Assembly (NCBI GenBank): GCA_964611145.1
Contig: CAZSYM010000027.1
Span: forward strand, 1-29,608
DNA length: 29,608 bases
From: WFQV01 sp964611145
GTDB lineage: Bacteria; Bacteroidota; Ignavibacteria; Ignavibacteriales; Melioribacteraceae
Reading direction: 5' to 3'
Below are positions 15,933-24,099 of the stretch, piece by piece. The translations under genes and the position numbers were made by a program. Each line of letters opens with the position of its first letter. The stretch's first letter is position 1. The notes below the pieces were generated by a model. That model saw only the letters and a list, made by a program, of their open reading frames with translations. It was not told where the DNA came from and did no database searches.

Positions 15933-16676
15933 CTATTTGGTATTATTTTTTAATTTTGAAGGCATCACGAAAAAGTAAAGTTCTTTCAATGCACCATAAA
16001 TGGCGAAAGCGCCGAAAGCAAAAAGGAGAATTTCATTGAGAGTAAATATACCAAACAGCAATAGCAGTATGAAGACTATGAAATAAATCAATTTAATTTT
16101 TCGAGATTGCTTTCCAATATTGGAAAGGGAAGTATAACGAACGTTGCTTACCATCAGCAGGGAAAGAATTACGATTGTAGGAATGATAATTATTACAAGC
16201 GTGCGTTCGAATTGAGTTTCGTTAAAATAAGAAAGCACCATCGAAGCGATTATTATGGCAGAAGCGGGAATGGGCAAGCCTCTGAAATCTATTTTGACAT
16301 TTATGTCTTCCACTTGAATATTAAAGCGTGCGAGGCGGAAAGCACCAAAAAGAGGCAAGAGAGCGGCAATAAGAATACCCCAAAAATGAATTTGATGAAG
16401 ATAAGTTTTGTAGATCAAAAAGCCCGGCGCTACTCCGAAAGTAACTATATCGGCTAAAGAATCAAGTTCAACCCCGAAAGGACTGCTTGTTTTTACCAAA
16501 CGCGCTACCAGTCCGTCCGTAGCATCAAAAATAGCACCGATTAGGATTAGTGTTGCCGATAGTTTGAAATTTCCGTCGGCGGCAAATGCCAAGGAAAGAA
16601 AACCCGATAACAAATTTCCTGCCGTGAAAGCATTCGGGAAAATGGCTTTGGTTAGTTTAAAAGATTTCATCTTCAT
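15933..16676 (-). CDS. pssA: CDP-diacylglycerol-serine O-phosphatidyltransferase
   Basis: Membrane enzyme that makes phosphatidylserine from CDP-diacylglycerol and serine. The CDP-alcohol phosphotransferase motif DGx2ARx8Gx3Dx3D is complete: D54, G55, A58, R59, G68, D72 and D76. About seven hydrophobic segments are seen in 247 residues, which fits the PssA type II (Bacillus-like) enzyme. The ATG overlaps the psd stop in an ATGA arrangement (16673-16676); a second in-frame ATG at 16670 is the other option. With psd it makes phosphatidylethanolamine. Confidence 0.95.
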   Translation of the reverse strand: MKMKSFKLTKAIFPNAFTAGNLLSGFLSLAFAADGNFKLSATLILIGAIFDATDGLVARLVKTSSPFGVELDSLADIVTFGVAPGFLIYKTYLHQIHFWGILIAALLPLFGAFRLARFNIQVEDINVKIDFRGLPIPASAIIIASMVLSYFNETQFERTLVIIIIPTIVILSLLMVSNVRYTSLSNIGKQSRKIKLIYFIVFILLLLFGIFTLNEILLFAFGAFAIYGALKELYFFVMPSKLKNNTK

Positions 16677-17320
16677 TTTTTCTTGAATAAAATTGTTTCT
16701 CCTCCGAATACCTGTTCTCCTTTTTTGACTTGCACACTCCAGTCTGTTGGGACAAAGATGTCCGAGCGGCTTCCGAATTTAATCATTCCGAATTTTTCGC
16801 CTGCTTTTACGGAATCGCCCGGTTCCAGCTCGTAGATTATTCTTCTGGCGACAATACCAGCCACTTGGGTAAAAAGCACTTTGGTCCCTTCGGCTTCTAT
16901 CCCTATTTCCGTCCTCTCGTTCTCCGAATCCGCCTTATCATTGAAAGCGGGAAGAAATTTGCCTTTTACATATTTTAGATATTCTACTTTTCCGGAAATA
17001 GGGATTCGATTTATATGAACATCAAGCGGGGACATAAATATGGAAATTTGAGTCGCCTCGGAGTTCAGGAATTTTTTTTCGAAAACATTTTTAATCACAA
17101 TGACTTTCCCGTCTGCCGGGGAAAGGATTATGTTTCCCGTCTGGGGAATTTCTCTCTTAGGATCGCGAAAAAAGTAAAGTGTAAAAAGTAAGAATAGAAC
17201 TCCCAGTGCGATAGCACTGTATTTTAATACGGTATTTTGTGATAAAATTCCGAGGACAATAATTGCGAGAGCTATCAAAAGAGAAAAACTTACTGTGCCG
17301 TAACCGTATTTAGTTATCAT
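16673..17320 (-). CDS. psd: Phosphatidylserine decarboxylase, short (archaeal-type) form
   Basis: Pyruvoyl enzyme converting phosphatidylserine to phosphatidylethanolamine. The 215-residue length and the cleavage motif FGSRSD identify the short form found in many Bacteroidota; self-cleavage would occur between G183 and S184 to make the pyruvoyl group. The likely catalytic residues D70 (SPADGKV) and H102 (DVHINR) are present. Two membrane helices occupy residues 8-50. It leads the psd-pssA pair. Only a weak ACGGA site is seen close to the ATG. Confidence 0.94.
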   Translation of the reverse strand: MITKYGYGTVSFSLLIALAIIVLGILSQNTVLKYSAIALGVLFLLFTLYFFRDPKREIPQTGNIILSPADGKVIVIKNVFEKKFLNSEATQISIFMSPLDVHINRIPISGKVEYLKYVKGKFLPAFNDKADSENERTEIGIEAEGTKVLFTQVAGIVARRIIYELEPGDSVKAGEKFGMIKFGSRSDIFVPTDWSVQVKKGEQVFGGETILFKKK

Positions 17321-17353
17321 TCCGTACCGTATTTAATTAAATTAATCGAAAAA

Positions 17354-17361
17354 CAAATTTA
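17354..17361 (-). promoter_or_regulatory. Candidate -7 box for psd-pssA
   Basis: TAAATTTG on the minus strand, 34 bases before the psd ATG, matches the -7 consensus. The expected -33 site 20 bases upstream reads GATG, a poor match, so this is only a candidate. Confidence 0.35.
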
Positions 17362-17403
17362 ACATTAAAATGTATTATTTTCATCACGGAAATTTGTAAA
17401 CTT

Positions 17404-17411
17404 TAGTTTTG
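17404..17411 (+). promoter_or_regulatory. Candidate -7 box for the ybaB-recR-polysaccharide operon
   Basis: TAGTTTTG matches TAnnTTTG and lies 48 bases before the ybaB ATG. A TTTC about 21 bases upstream could serve as the -33 box. It lies in the same divergent gap as the psd candidate. Confidence 0.4.
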
Positions 17412-17458
17412 AATAATAAGTATATTTAAAATTTAAAAAAACAAATTGAGGAGGAAGT

Positions 17459-17782
17459 ATGAAAGGAATGTCCGGAATGCTAAAGCAACTTCAAAAGATG
17501 CAAGCGGACATGCAGAGAATACAGGAGGAATTGGCAAGCAAGACCGTTACGGAGGAAAGCGGTGGCGGAATGGTTAAAGCAACTGTTAACGGAAAGAAAG
17601 AGTTAATAGGCTTGGAAATAGACGATGAAGTTGTGAAAGCAGGGGATAAGGAGATGCTCGAAGATTTGATAGTGGCAGCGGTCAACAAAGCATTGGAATC
17701 CGCAGGGAAGATGGCCGAAGAAGAAATTGCTAATGCCACTCGCGGGATGATACCGCCGGGGTTTAATATTCCTGGGTTTTAA
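17459..17782 (+). CDS. ybaB: YbaB/EbfC nucleoid-associated DNA-binding protein
   Basis: Small dimeric DNA-binding protein of 107 residues, classically encoded just before recR. The N-terminal helix (MLKQLQKMQADMQRIQEEL), the GGGMVKATVNGKKELIGLEI beta region and the C-terminal helix with a Pro/Gly-rich tail (GMIPPGFNIPGF) are all typical. A strong GGAGG site precedes the ATG. Its stop overlaps the recR start in TAATG. Confidence 0.96.
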   Translation: MKGMSGMLKQLQKMQADMQRIQEELASKTVTEESGGGMVKATVNGKKELIGLEIDDEVVKAGDKEMLEDLIVAAVNKALESAGKMAEEEIANATRGMIPPGFNIPGF

Positions 17783-18381
17783 TGATGTTAATAGCGGAAC
17801 CTCTTCAAAAAGCAATTGACGAATTAAGCAAACTTCCCTCGATAGGGAAAAAATCTGCTCTGCGCCTTGCTATCCATCTTTTGAAAAGCGATGATGAGAA
17901 AGTAAACGAATTGGTGGAAGCAATACAAGGCTTGAAGAAAAATTTGCGTTTTTGCAAGATTTGTTACAATATTTCTACCGAAGAGGTTTGTGATATTTGT
18001 AAGAATCCCAAAAGAGATAAAAGTATTATTTGCGTGGTGGAAGAGGCAAGCGATATTATTGCTATCGAAAAGACTAACGAATATAACGGACTTTATCATG
18101 TGTTGGGTGGGGTTCTTAATCCTCTCCGTGGAGAAGGTGTGGAATCGTTAAAGATAAAAGAACTTTTCAAAAGGCTTGAAGACGGGGAAGTTAAAGAAGT
18201 TCTGTTGGCATTGAATCCCGATGCGGAGGGAGATGCCACTTCCCTTTATTTGGCAAAGGAGTTAAAAAAATATAACGTAAAGGTTTCCCGTATTGCGCGC
18301 GGCCTGCCGATTGGAGGAGAATTGGAATTTGCGGACGAAGCAACAATCGGGCGCGCACTTTTGGGAAGAATTGAAATCTAA
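17782..18381 (+). CDS. recR: Recombination protein RecR
   Basis: Works with RecO (and RecF) to load RecA at gaps in DNA. The 199 residues show the N-terminal helix-hairpin-helix (LSKLPSIGKKSALRLAIHLL), a zinc finger with C58, C61, C70 and C73, the Toprim domain beginning ICVVEEASDI and the Walker B-like end GLPIGGELEFAD. The ATG at 17782 overlaps the ybaB stop; an adjacent in-frame ATG at 17785 could be used. The TAA is followed one base later by a lipoprotein gene. Confidence 0.96.
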   Translation: MMLIAEPLQKAIDELSKLPSIGKKSALRLAIHLLKSDDEKVNELVEAIQGLKKNLRFCKICYNISTEEVCDICKNPKRDKSIICVVEEASDIIAIEKTNEYNGLYHVLGGVLNPLRGEGVESLKIKELFKRLEDGEVKEVLLALNPDAEGDATSLYLAKELKKYNVKVSRIARGLPIGGELEFADEATIGRALLGRIEI

Positions 18382-18382
18382 A

Positions 18383-18955
18383 ATGAATAGGATTATACTT
18401 GCATCCTTACTTTTCTTATCTGCGTGCGACTTGTTTACTACTCGTGTACCGGAAAGTCCCGATAGCGGTAGGTCCCAACAAATAACCGCTGTGACTCCGC
18501 AGCAATTGTTTGAAAATTTCGAAAACTCCTTTAAAGAAAAGTTTTTGGATAATTATATGATATGTCTTGCCGATACCGTTTTCATCGATAAAAAATTTGT
18601 TTTTATTCCTGACGGCGAAGCGGCAAGTAGGTATCCTATTCTTAACGATTGGAATCTCAACTCGGAAAAACAGTATTTCAATAATTTTATTTCTCAAACT
18701 AAAAAAGATATCCCTGTTATTTTGACTTTGACGGAGGTTGCAAACAATTCTTTTGGCGACAGTGCTTATTATCAATTTGATTATAGCTTATTGGTCCCTT
18801 TTCAAGGGGAATCGGAAAGCGCAGAGTATTCGGGAACTTGCAAGTTTACGATTTGTTTGGATAGAAGTAACAAATGGGTGATTACACGGTGGGAGGATAT
18901 AGCTAAAGCCGATGTGCCAAGCTGGAGCCAATTAAAGGGTAAGTTTGCAAATTGA
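18383..18955 (+). CDS. Lipoprotein of unknown function, first of a related pair
   Basis: Not recognised. The 190-residue product has a lipoprotein signal with C15 in the lipobox LSAC, so it should sit at the cell envelope. The rest looks like a small alpha+beta domain. It begins with a helix containing LFENFENSFKEK and ends in a strand with NKWVITRWED, as in NTF2/SnoaL-like folds. The next gene encodes a protein of the same layout. The ATG at 18383, 1 base after recR, is chosen because it opens the signal peptide; an upstream frame start at 18293 lies deep in recR. The pair sits before ftsX. Confidence 0.85.
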   Translation: MNRIILASLLFLSACDLFTTRVPESPDSGRSQQITAVTPQQLFENFENSFKEKFLDNYMICLADTVFIDKKFVFIPDGEAASRYPILNDWNLNSEKQYFNNFISQTKKDIPVILTLTEVANNSFGDSAYYQFDYSLLVPFQGESESAEYSGTCKFTICLDRSNKWVITRWEDIAKADVPSWSQLKGKFAN

Positions 18956-18960
18956 TTCAA

Positions 18961-19467
18961 ATGAAGTTTAATATTAAGAAATATCTTTTACTATTTATAA
19001 TTATGCTTGTAACCGGTTGTGTGAATCCTTTTGCGCCCGCTTTGGATTTTACTACGGGCTCGCGAACTTCGCTTATTTCCGATCAGAAGGACGTGGAGGG
19101 GGTTTTTAAAAATTTTCAGTATGCATATACCTTTAAAGATACAACCATTTATGGACAGTTATTAGACAGGGATTTTACTTTTAGTTATAGGGACTATGAT
19201 TTGGGTGCCGATGTTTCTTGGGGAAGGGACGAGGAGATGCGTGTGACTTATGGATTATTTAAAAATGCTCAAAAATTGGATTTGATTTGGAATAATATCA
19301 TTGCCATTTCCGATGACAGCTCAAACATAATCAGGAGTTTTAATCTTACAATCACATTTAACCCTTCTGATGTTATTTTTATTGACGGGAGAGTGAATTT
19401 GGATTTGAGGAAAGATTCCCGAAATCGTTGGGTAATTAAGAACTGGATTGACGAGTCGAATTTCTAA
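18961..19467 (+). CDS. Lipoprotein of unknown function, second of a related pair
   Basis: Not recognised. The 168-residue product carries a lipobox LVTGC with C20. Its mature part follows the same order as the preceding lipoprotein: helix with VFKNFQYAYTFKD, DFTFSYRDYD, a W and a charged stretch, then a closing strand with NRWVIKNWIDE. The ATG at 18961 is preferred; a TTG at 18952 overlapping the previous stop would add three residues. Its TAA overlaps the ftsX ATG (TAATG), so translation is probably coupled. Confidence 0.85.
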   Translation: MKFNIKKYLLLFIIMLVTGCVNPFAPALDFTTGSRTSLISDQKDVEGVFKNFQYAYTFKDTTIYGQLLDRDFTFSYRDYDLGADVSWGRDEEMRVTYGLFKNAQKLDLIWNNIIAISDDSSNIIRSFNLTITFNPSDVIFIDGRVNLDLRKDSRNRWVIKNWIDESNF

Positions 19468-20333
19468 TGATTTTCTTTAGTGTAAAAGAAGCGATTAAAT
19501 TTTTAGGGCGAGCAAAATTTGCTTCCCTTGTAACTGTCCTTGCAATTGGTCTCTCGGCAATTTTTACTACCCTGAGCGTCTTGTTGTTTTGGAATTCGAA
19601 CAAAATTGAAAAGCAGTTGCGAGAAAAGATTGAAATAAGGGTTTTTCTTCGAAACGAGGTTTCAAATTCCGAAATAGAAAAATTGAAAAGATGGTTCTCC
19701 GATAACAAAAATATTGCGTCGTTTGAGTTTGTAAATAAGGAACAGGCTTCCGTGGAGATAAAGCGGTATTTACAGCAGAACTTTGTTAAAATTTTGGGTG
19801 AAAATCCTTTACCACCTTCGTTTGTTGTACATTTTTCTCCGCACATAAGTGAAGCGAAAATTAGAGAAGTGATTGTAGCATTGAAGAAAAAGGAATTTAT
19901 TGAAGATGTCGTATATGATAAAGAAGAAGTTCTTTTTATCTTAAACTCCATTTTTTATATCGAGATTTTTATGTATGTGTTTGCTTTGGTAGCGATACTT
20001 GTTACTTTTTATCTTATTGTCTCGGTAAATAACTTGGTTATGTCCACTAGGAAAAAAACTCTGGATATTATGAAGCTTTTCGGTGCAAAACTGGGCTTTA
20101 TTCGTTTGCCTTTAATTTTTAACGGGGTTATCCTTGGAATCTTGGCTGTTATCTGGGGCACAATATTTTGGCTTTTTGTAAGTATCGTGTTGAAAAAGTT
20201 CGCTTCTTCTTTTATGTTTACAAATCGCATTTATTTAATAATAGCTGTTTATTCGCTGAGCTCTCTGTTATTAGGTTTCGCAGGGGGTATTATTTCGGCA
20301 CGAAAGATAAATTTGAAATTTGAAAAATATTAA
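19467..20333 (+). CDS. ftsX: Cell division permease FtsX
   Basis: FtsX and the ATPase FtsE form an ABC-like complex that controls cell wall hydrolases at the division site. The 288 residues have a first helix (about 17-40), an outer domain of about 125 residues (with IEIRVFLRNEVSNSEIEKL and FVNKEQASVE, typical of FtsX), then three helices from about 165 to 280. NNLVMSTRKKTLDIMKLFGAK is the usual inner coupling region. No ftsE is adjacent, which is unusual outside Bacteroidota but seen within it. The two lipoproteins just upstream could be partners of the outer domain; that is inference. Confidence 0.9.
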   Translation: MIFFSVKEAIKFLGRAKFASLVTVLAIGLSAIFTTLSVLLFWNSNKIEKQLREKIEIRVFLRNEVSNSEIEKLKRWFSDNKNIASFEFVNKEQASVEIKRYLQQNFVKILGENPLPPSFVVHFSPHISEAKIREVIVALKKKEFIEDVVYDKEEVLFILNSIFYIEIFMYVFALVAILVTFYLIVSVNNLVMSTRKKTLDIMKLFGAKLGFIRLPLIFNGVILGILAVIWGTIFWLFVSIVLKKFASSFMFTNRIYLIIAVYSLSSLLLGFAGGIISARKINLKFEKY

Positions 20334-20346
20334 CAACGAGCGGACA

Positions 20347-20868
20347 ATGAAAAATAAGTTAATCATTCTTTTGTTTGTATTCGGATTCTTTTCAATTTCA
20401 TTGGGACAATCCAAAAAATACACTATAGGAACGCCGTATCCGAACATTACCTCCCGTACCGGCGGGTTCTATGATTATTCCGATCCCCAGGAAGTGAACA
20501 TCAAAGTTAGTGTATGGGGATTTGTGAAATATCCGGGTAAATATATTATTCCAGTTTATTCTGATGTTAGTGATTTACTCTCTTATGCCGGTGGTCCTAC
20601 CGAAGATGCCCACCTCGAAGATTTGCGTTTGTATAGAATATTGAAAGATTCCACGCAGGTAATGTACAAGTTTAATTGGAACGATTTGTTGTGGAACGAC
20701 AGTTTATATAGCAATAAATTCTCCATGCCCAAATTGCAACCGGGGGATATTTTGCTTGTACCAGGAAGTAGGCGTCTCTATTTTCGAGATTGGTTTAGTA
20801 TGGGACTTTCACTTGTATCGGTTTTAATCTCATTGTCAATTTTAATATTAAATATTACAAGGAAGTAA
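20347..20868 (+). CDS. Exported SLBB-domain protein, polysaccharide export type
   Basis: The 173-residue product has a signal peptide (to about residue 20), an SLBB domain at about 51-100 (with VSVWGFVKYPGKYIIPVYSD and LLSYAGGPTEDA) and a C-terminal membrane helix (about 150-170). It lacks the N-terminal Poly_export domain of full Wza proteins, so it is a short Wza-like protein. Located just before a BY-kinase, it likely helps move surface polysaccharide across the envelope. The ATG at 20347 is chosen because it opens the signal peptide; an in-frame start at 20320 lies inside ftsX. Confidence 0.85.
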   Translation: MKNKLIILLFVFGFFSISLGQSKKYTIGTPYPNITSRTGGFYDYSDPQEVNIKVSVWGFVKYPGKYIIPVYSDVSDLLSYAGGPTEDAHLEDLRLYRILKDSTQVMYKFNWNDLLWNDSLYSNKFSMPKLQPGDILLVPGSRRLYFRDWFSMGLSLVSVLISLSILILNITRK

Positions 20869-20871
20869 AAG

Positions 20872-23115
20872 GTGGTAAACGAAAATAATTTTAATCGGGA
20901 TTTTGAAGCAACTACTTCGCTTAAAGATTATATTGCACTAATTCGGCAGAATCTTACTCCTATTATTCTTATTACTTTGAGCGGTTTAATAGTAGCTATA
21001 ATATATGCGATAAATGCCAAAGATATTTATGAAGCCAAAACTTCATTAAAATTGCAGAAACCACAGGGAAGTATACTCGAGGCTCCGATAATGCCCGAAT
21101 TTTCTGATTTTGGAAACGATAGATTTATTGCTAATGAGATAGAGGTTTTGAAAAGTTATTCTGTACGGGAAATCGTCGCTAATTCTTTGATAGATACTTT
21201 TAAAGCTATCAATGAGCCAGATAGTTTTTATATGATAATCAATCACAATTTTGGTCAAGAAGGGGATACAAGCCTTCTGCGGGATAAACATTCCATTATT
21301 AAACTTTTGAAAAACAAAGTGAGCATTGAACAAAAACGTGGTTTGGATATAGTTGAGATTACTGTTCAATCGCCGTCTGCTTTCGAAGCGGCTTTGGTTG
21401 CGAATGACTATGCAAGAGCATATATGACTCTCAATCTGGATTTTAACCGTCAGCAGGTTACAAATGTAAAGAATTTTTTGGCTAAACAAAGAGTAGAAAA
21501 GCAAAAGGAATTGCTTGATGCCGAAATGAAATTAAAAAATTTTCAGGAACAGAATGGGCTTTTTGAACTTTCTGATCAGGCTCAAGCATTGATAGATCAA
21601 ATTTCTAATTTTGAGGCTCAAAAGAATTCTGCAAAAATAGATCTGGAAATTTCCAAAAACAGTTTGGAACAGTTGAAAAAGGAATTGAAGAAGCAGGATC
21701 CTCGCCTTAATGCATATTTAGAAAGTTTTTCTACCGAGCCGTATTTAAAAACTTTGCAAGAACAAATAGCTGAATTGGAGGCAAGGAAGGATGTTGCTTT
21801 AGCGACGGCTAGTTCTGCAGAAAAAACCACTCTTACGGTAGAATATGATAAGAAGATAGAAAATCTTAAAAATAAGCTGAATGAAAAAATAAAAATTTAT
21901 AAAGCGGGAATTTTAGCTGCTAGTCCGGAAGAAATTAAAGATTTGACTAAAAAGGTTCTTGAAGAAGAAATTAAATATCAGGCGGCAAAGGCTTCTTTTG
22001 CAGGTTTAAGCAAGGTTGTTGCCGAGTATGAAAAGAAGTTTAATGATTTACCCAAAAGTACCTTGGAGTTGGCTCGTTTGACGCGAAGGGTCTCTATGAT
22101 AGAAAAATTGTATTTATTAGTGGAAGAAAAATACCAAGAAGCCTTAATTAATGAACAATCCACACCGGGGAATGTACAAATCATCGACAAGGCACGACGT
22201 CCTTTCGAGCCTGCTAAGCCTAACAGAAAATTGATTGTGATAATCGGACTTATTCTTGGTGGCGGATTTGGATTAGGGTTTGCGTTTGTGAAGAACTATT
22301 TTGATAATACTGTCAAAACCCCCGATGATATACAAAATAGAAATATGAATGTGCTCGCATGGATACCTCTTATTGGTGGGATAGATGAGAAAACTAATAA
22401 GGAGTTTGAATTTATTGTTGCAAAAAGACCGGATGCTATTCCTAGCGAAGCTTTTCGCGCTCTTAGAACCCGAATTCAGTTCTCAAAAGTTGGAAAAGAT
22501 AAGATCAAAACTATTTTGATTACTTCCAGTGCTCCTAAAGAAGGTAAAACTACTGTTACGGTTAACCTTGCCGGTAGCTTTGCTCTTGCAAATAAGAAAA
22601 CGGTTATTGTCGACGCGGATTTAAGAAAGCCCAGGGTGCATAATATTTTTAATGCAAAACGATACCCTGGTTTTACTGATTATTTCTTTGGACAGGTTGA
22701 GCTTCAAGAAATTATTAGAAAAAGCAATGTGGATAATCTACATTATGTTACGGCGGGAACAATTCCTCCGAACCCTTCGGAAATTTTAGGGTCCGAACAA
22801 ATGGAGGAATTTTTAGGAATGCTAAAAAAGGAATATGATATAGTGATTTTGGATTCGCCTCCTATTATTGCGGTAACTGACTCCGAAATTCTTTCTAAAA
22901 TGGTTGATGCAAGCATTCTTGTTGTTTCTGCAAATCAAACGGAAACGGATCTTATGGAGAAATCTGTAGAAATTTTGAGTCGGGATAATGACTCCTTTAT
23001 TGGTGTGCTTCTTAACAGGTTTAGTTATAAAAGTGGTTATGGAAGTTATTACAAATATTATTACTATTACTCTCGTCCGCGAACCACCAAAACTAAGAAA
23101 ACTCTTAAAACCTAA
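20872..23115 (+). CDS. Wzz/BY-kinase: chain-length and tyrosine kinase protein of exopolysaccharide synthesis
   Basis: Inner-membrane protein that sets polymer length and phosphorylates tyrosines. The 747 residues contain a Wzz domain with helix near 27-47, long coiled coils (about 190-390), a second helix near 448-468, and a cytoplasmic kinase domain with Walker A SSAPKEGKTT (about 552-561), A-prime VDADLRKPRV (near 582) and Walker B IVILDSPP (near 657-665). The C-terminus has a tyrosine cluster (KYYYYYS with several more Tyr) that is the usual autophosphorylation site. The start is GTG at 20872, three bases after the previous stop, with GGAAG six bases upstream. Neighbours support an exopolysaccharide role. 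Confidence 0.95.
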   Translation: MVNENNFNRDFEATTSLKDYIALIRQNLTPIILITLSGLIVAIIYAINAKDIYEAKTSLKLQKPQGSILEAPIMPEFSDFGNDRFIANEIEVLKSYSVREIVANSLIDTFKAINEPDSFYMIINHNFGQEGDTSLLRDKHSIIKLLKNKVSIEQKRGLDIVEITVQSPSAFEAALVANDYARAYMTLNLDFNRQQVTNVKNFLAKQRVEKQKELLDAEMKLKNFQEQNGLFELSDQAQALIDQISNFEAQKNSAKIDLEISKNSLEQLKKELKKQDPRLNAYLESFSTEPYLKTLQEQIAELEARKDVALATASSAEKTTLTVEYDKKIENLKNKLNEKIKIYKAGILAASPEEIKDLTKKVLEEEIKYQAAKASFAGLSKVVAEYEKKFNDLPKSTLELARLTRRVSMIEKLYLLVEEKYQEALINEQSTPGNVQIIDKARRPFEPAKPNRKLIVIIGLILGGGFGLGFAFVKNYFDNTVKTPDDIQNRNMNVLAWIPLIGGIDEKTNKEFEFIVAKRPDAIPSEAFRALRTRIQFSKVGKDKIKTILITSSAPKEGKTTVTVNLAGSFALANKKTVIVDADLRKPRVHNIFNAKRYPGFTDYFFGQVELQEIIRKSNVDNLHYVTAGTIPPNPSEILGSEQMEEFLGMLKKEYDIVILDSPPIIAVTDSEILSKMVDASILVVSANQTETDLMEKSVEILSRDNDSFIGVLLNRFSYKSGYGSYYKYYYYYSRPRTTKTKKTLKT

Positions 23116-23129
23116 TATGCGAGGCTTTT

Positions 23130-24077
23130 GTGTCTAAGGAAGTTGCGGTAATAACAGGTGGGGCGGGATTTTTGGGTTCTCATCTGTGCGATAGAATGTT
23201 GAAGGAGGGAATGAAAGTCGTATGTGTGGATAACCTTATTACCGGTAGCCTTAAAAATATTGAGCATCTTTTCGGTAATGAGAACTTTATCTTTTTTAAT
23301 CATGATGTTACGAATTTCATTCATATTCCCGGAAAGGTAGATTACATTTTACATTTTGCTTCTCCCGCCAGTCCCATTGACTATTTGCAACTTCCTATTC
23401 AAACGTTAAAAGTGGGGTCTTTGGGAACGCACAAGGCTTTGGGATTAGCAAAAGAAAAGAAAGCAAGATTTTTGCTTGCTTCCACCTCGGAAGTGTATGG
23501 CGATCCGGAAATTCATCCGCAAAAAGAAGATTATTGGGGAAATGTAAATCCTATCGGTCCCCGCGGCGTTTATGATGAAGCAAAACGTTTTGCCGAGGCT
23601 TTGACTATGGCATATTACCGTTACCATAACGTCGATACTCGGATTGTTAGAATATTTAATACTTATGGACCTCGGATGAGGTTAAATGACGGACGCGCTC
23701 TTCCCGCCTTTGTTTCCCAAGCATTACGAAACGAGGATGTTACCGTTTTTGGGGATGGAAGTCAGACCAGGAGCTTTTGCTATGTGGACGATTTGATAGA
23801 GGGAATTTTTCGTTTGTTGATGTCGGAAGAGCATGAACCTGTAAATATTGGGAATCCCGACGAAATTACGATTGAAGAGTTTGCGAAGGAAGTTATAGAA
23901 TTGACCGGTTCTTCCAGTAAGATCGTTTATAAAGAATTACCCCAGGATGACCCTAAAGTTCGCCAGCCTGACATTAGTAAGGCAAAAAAAATATTGAATT
24001 GGGAGCCTAAGGTTACTCGGCGTGCCGGGCTTATTAAAACTATTGAATATTTTAAGCGAGAACTATTCGGCGAATAA
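23130..24077 (+). CDS. UDP-glucuronate decarboxylase (UDP-xylose synthase type)
   Basis: SDR enzyme converting UDP-glucuronate to UDP-xylose, a sugar donor. The 315 residues show the NAD site TGGAGFLGSH (9-18), the active-site stretch TSEVYGDPEIHPQ (119-131, with E121), the catalytic Y148/K152 pair (YDEAK), RIFNTYGPRM (174-183) and RSFCYVDDLI. WGNVNPIGPR at 136-145 is a signature of this enzyme. A GTG start at 23130 has GAGG at good distance. Related dTDP-glucose dehydratases are less likely given these motifs. It supplies the polysaccharide made by the neighbouring genes. Confidence 0.94.
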   Translation: MSKEVAVITGGAGFLGSHLCDRMLKEGMKVVCVDNLITGSLKNIEHLFGNENFIFFNHDVTNFIHIPGKVDYILHFASPASPIDYLQLPIQTLKVGSLGTHKALGLAKEKKARFLLASTSEVYGDPEIHPQKEDYWGNVNPIGPRGVYDEAKRFAEALTMAYYRYHNVDTRIVRIFNTYGPRMRLNDGRALPAFVSQALRNEDVTVFGDGSQTRSFCYVDDLIEGIFRLLMSEEHEPVNIGNPDEITIEEFAKEVIELTGSSSKIVYKELPQDDPKVRQPDISKAKKILNWEPKVTRRAGLIKTIEYFKRELFGE

Positions 24078-24099
24078 TTTGTCGGATAGTTGTGGAATT

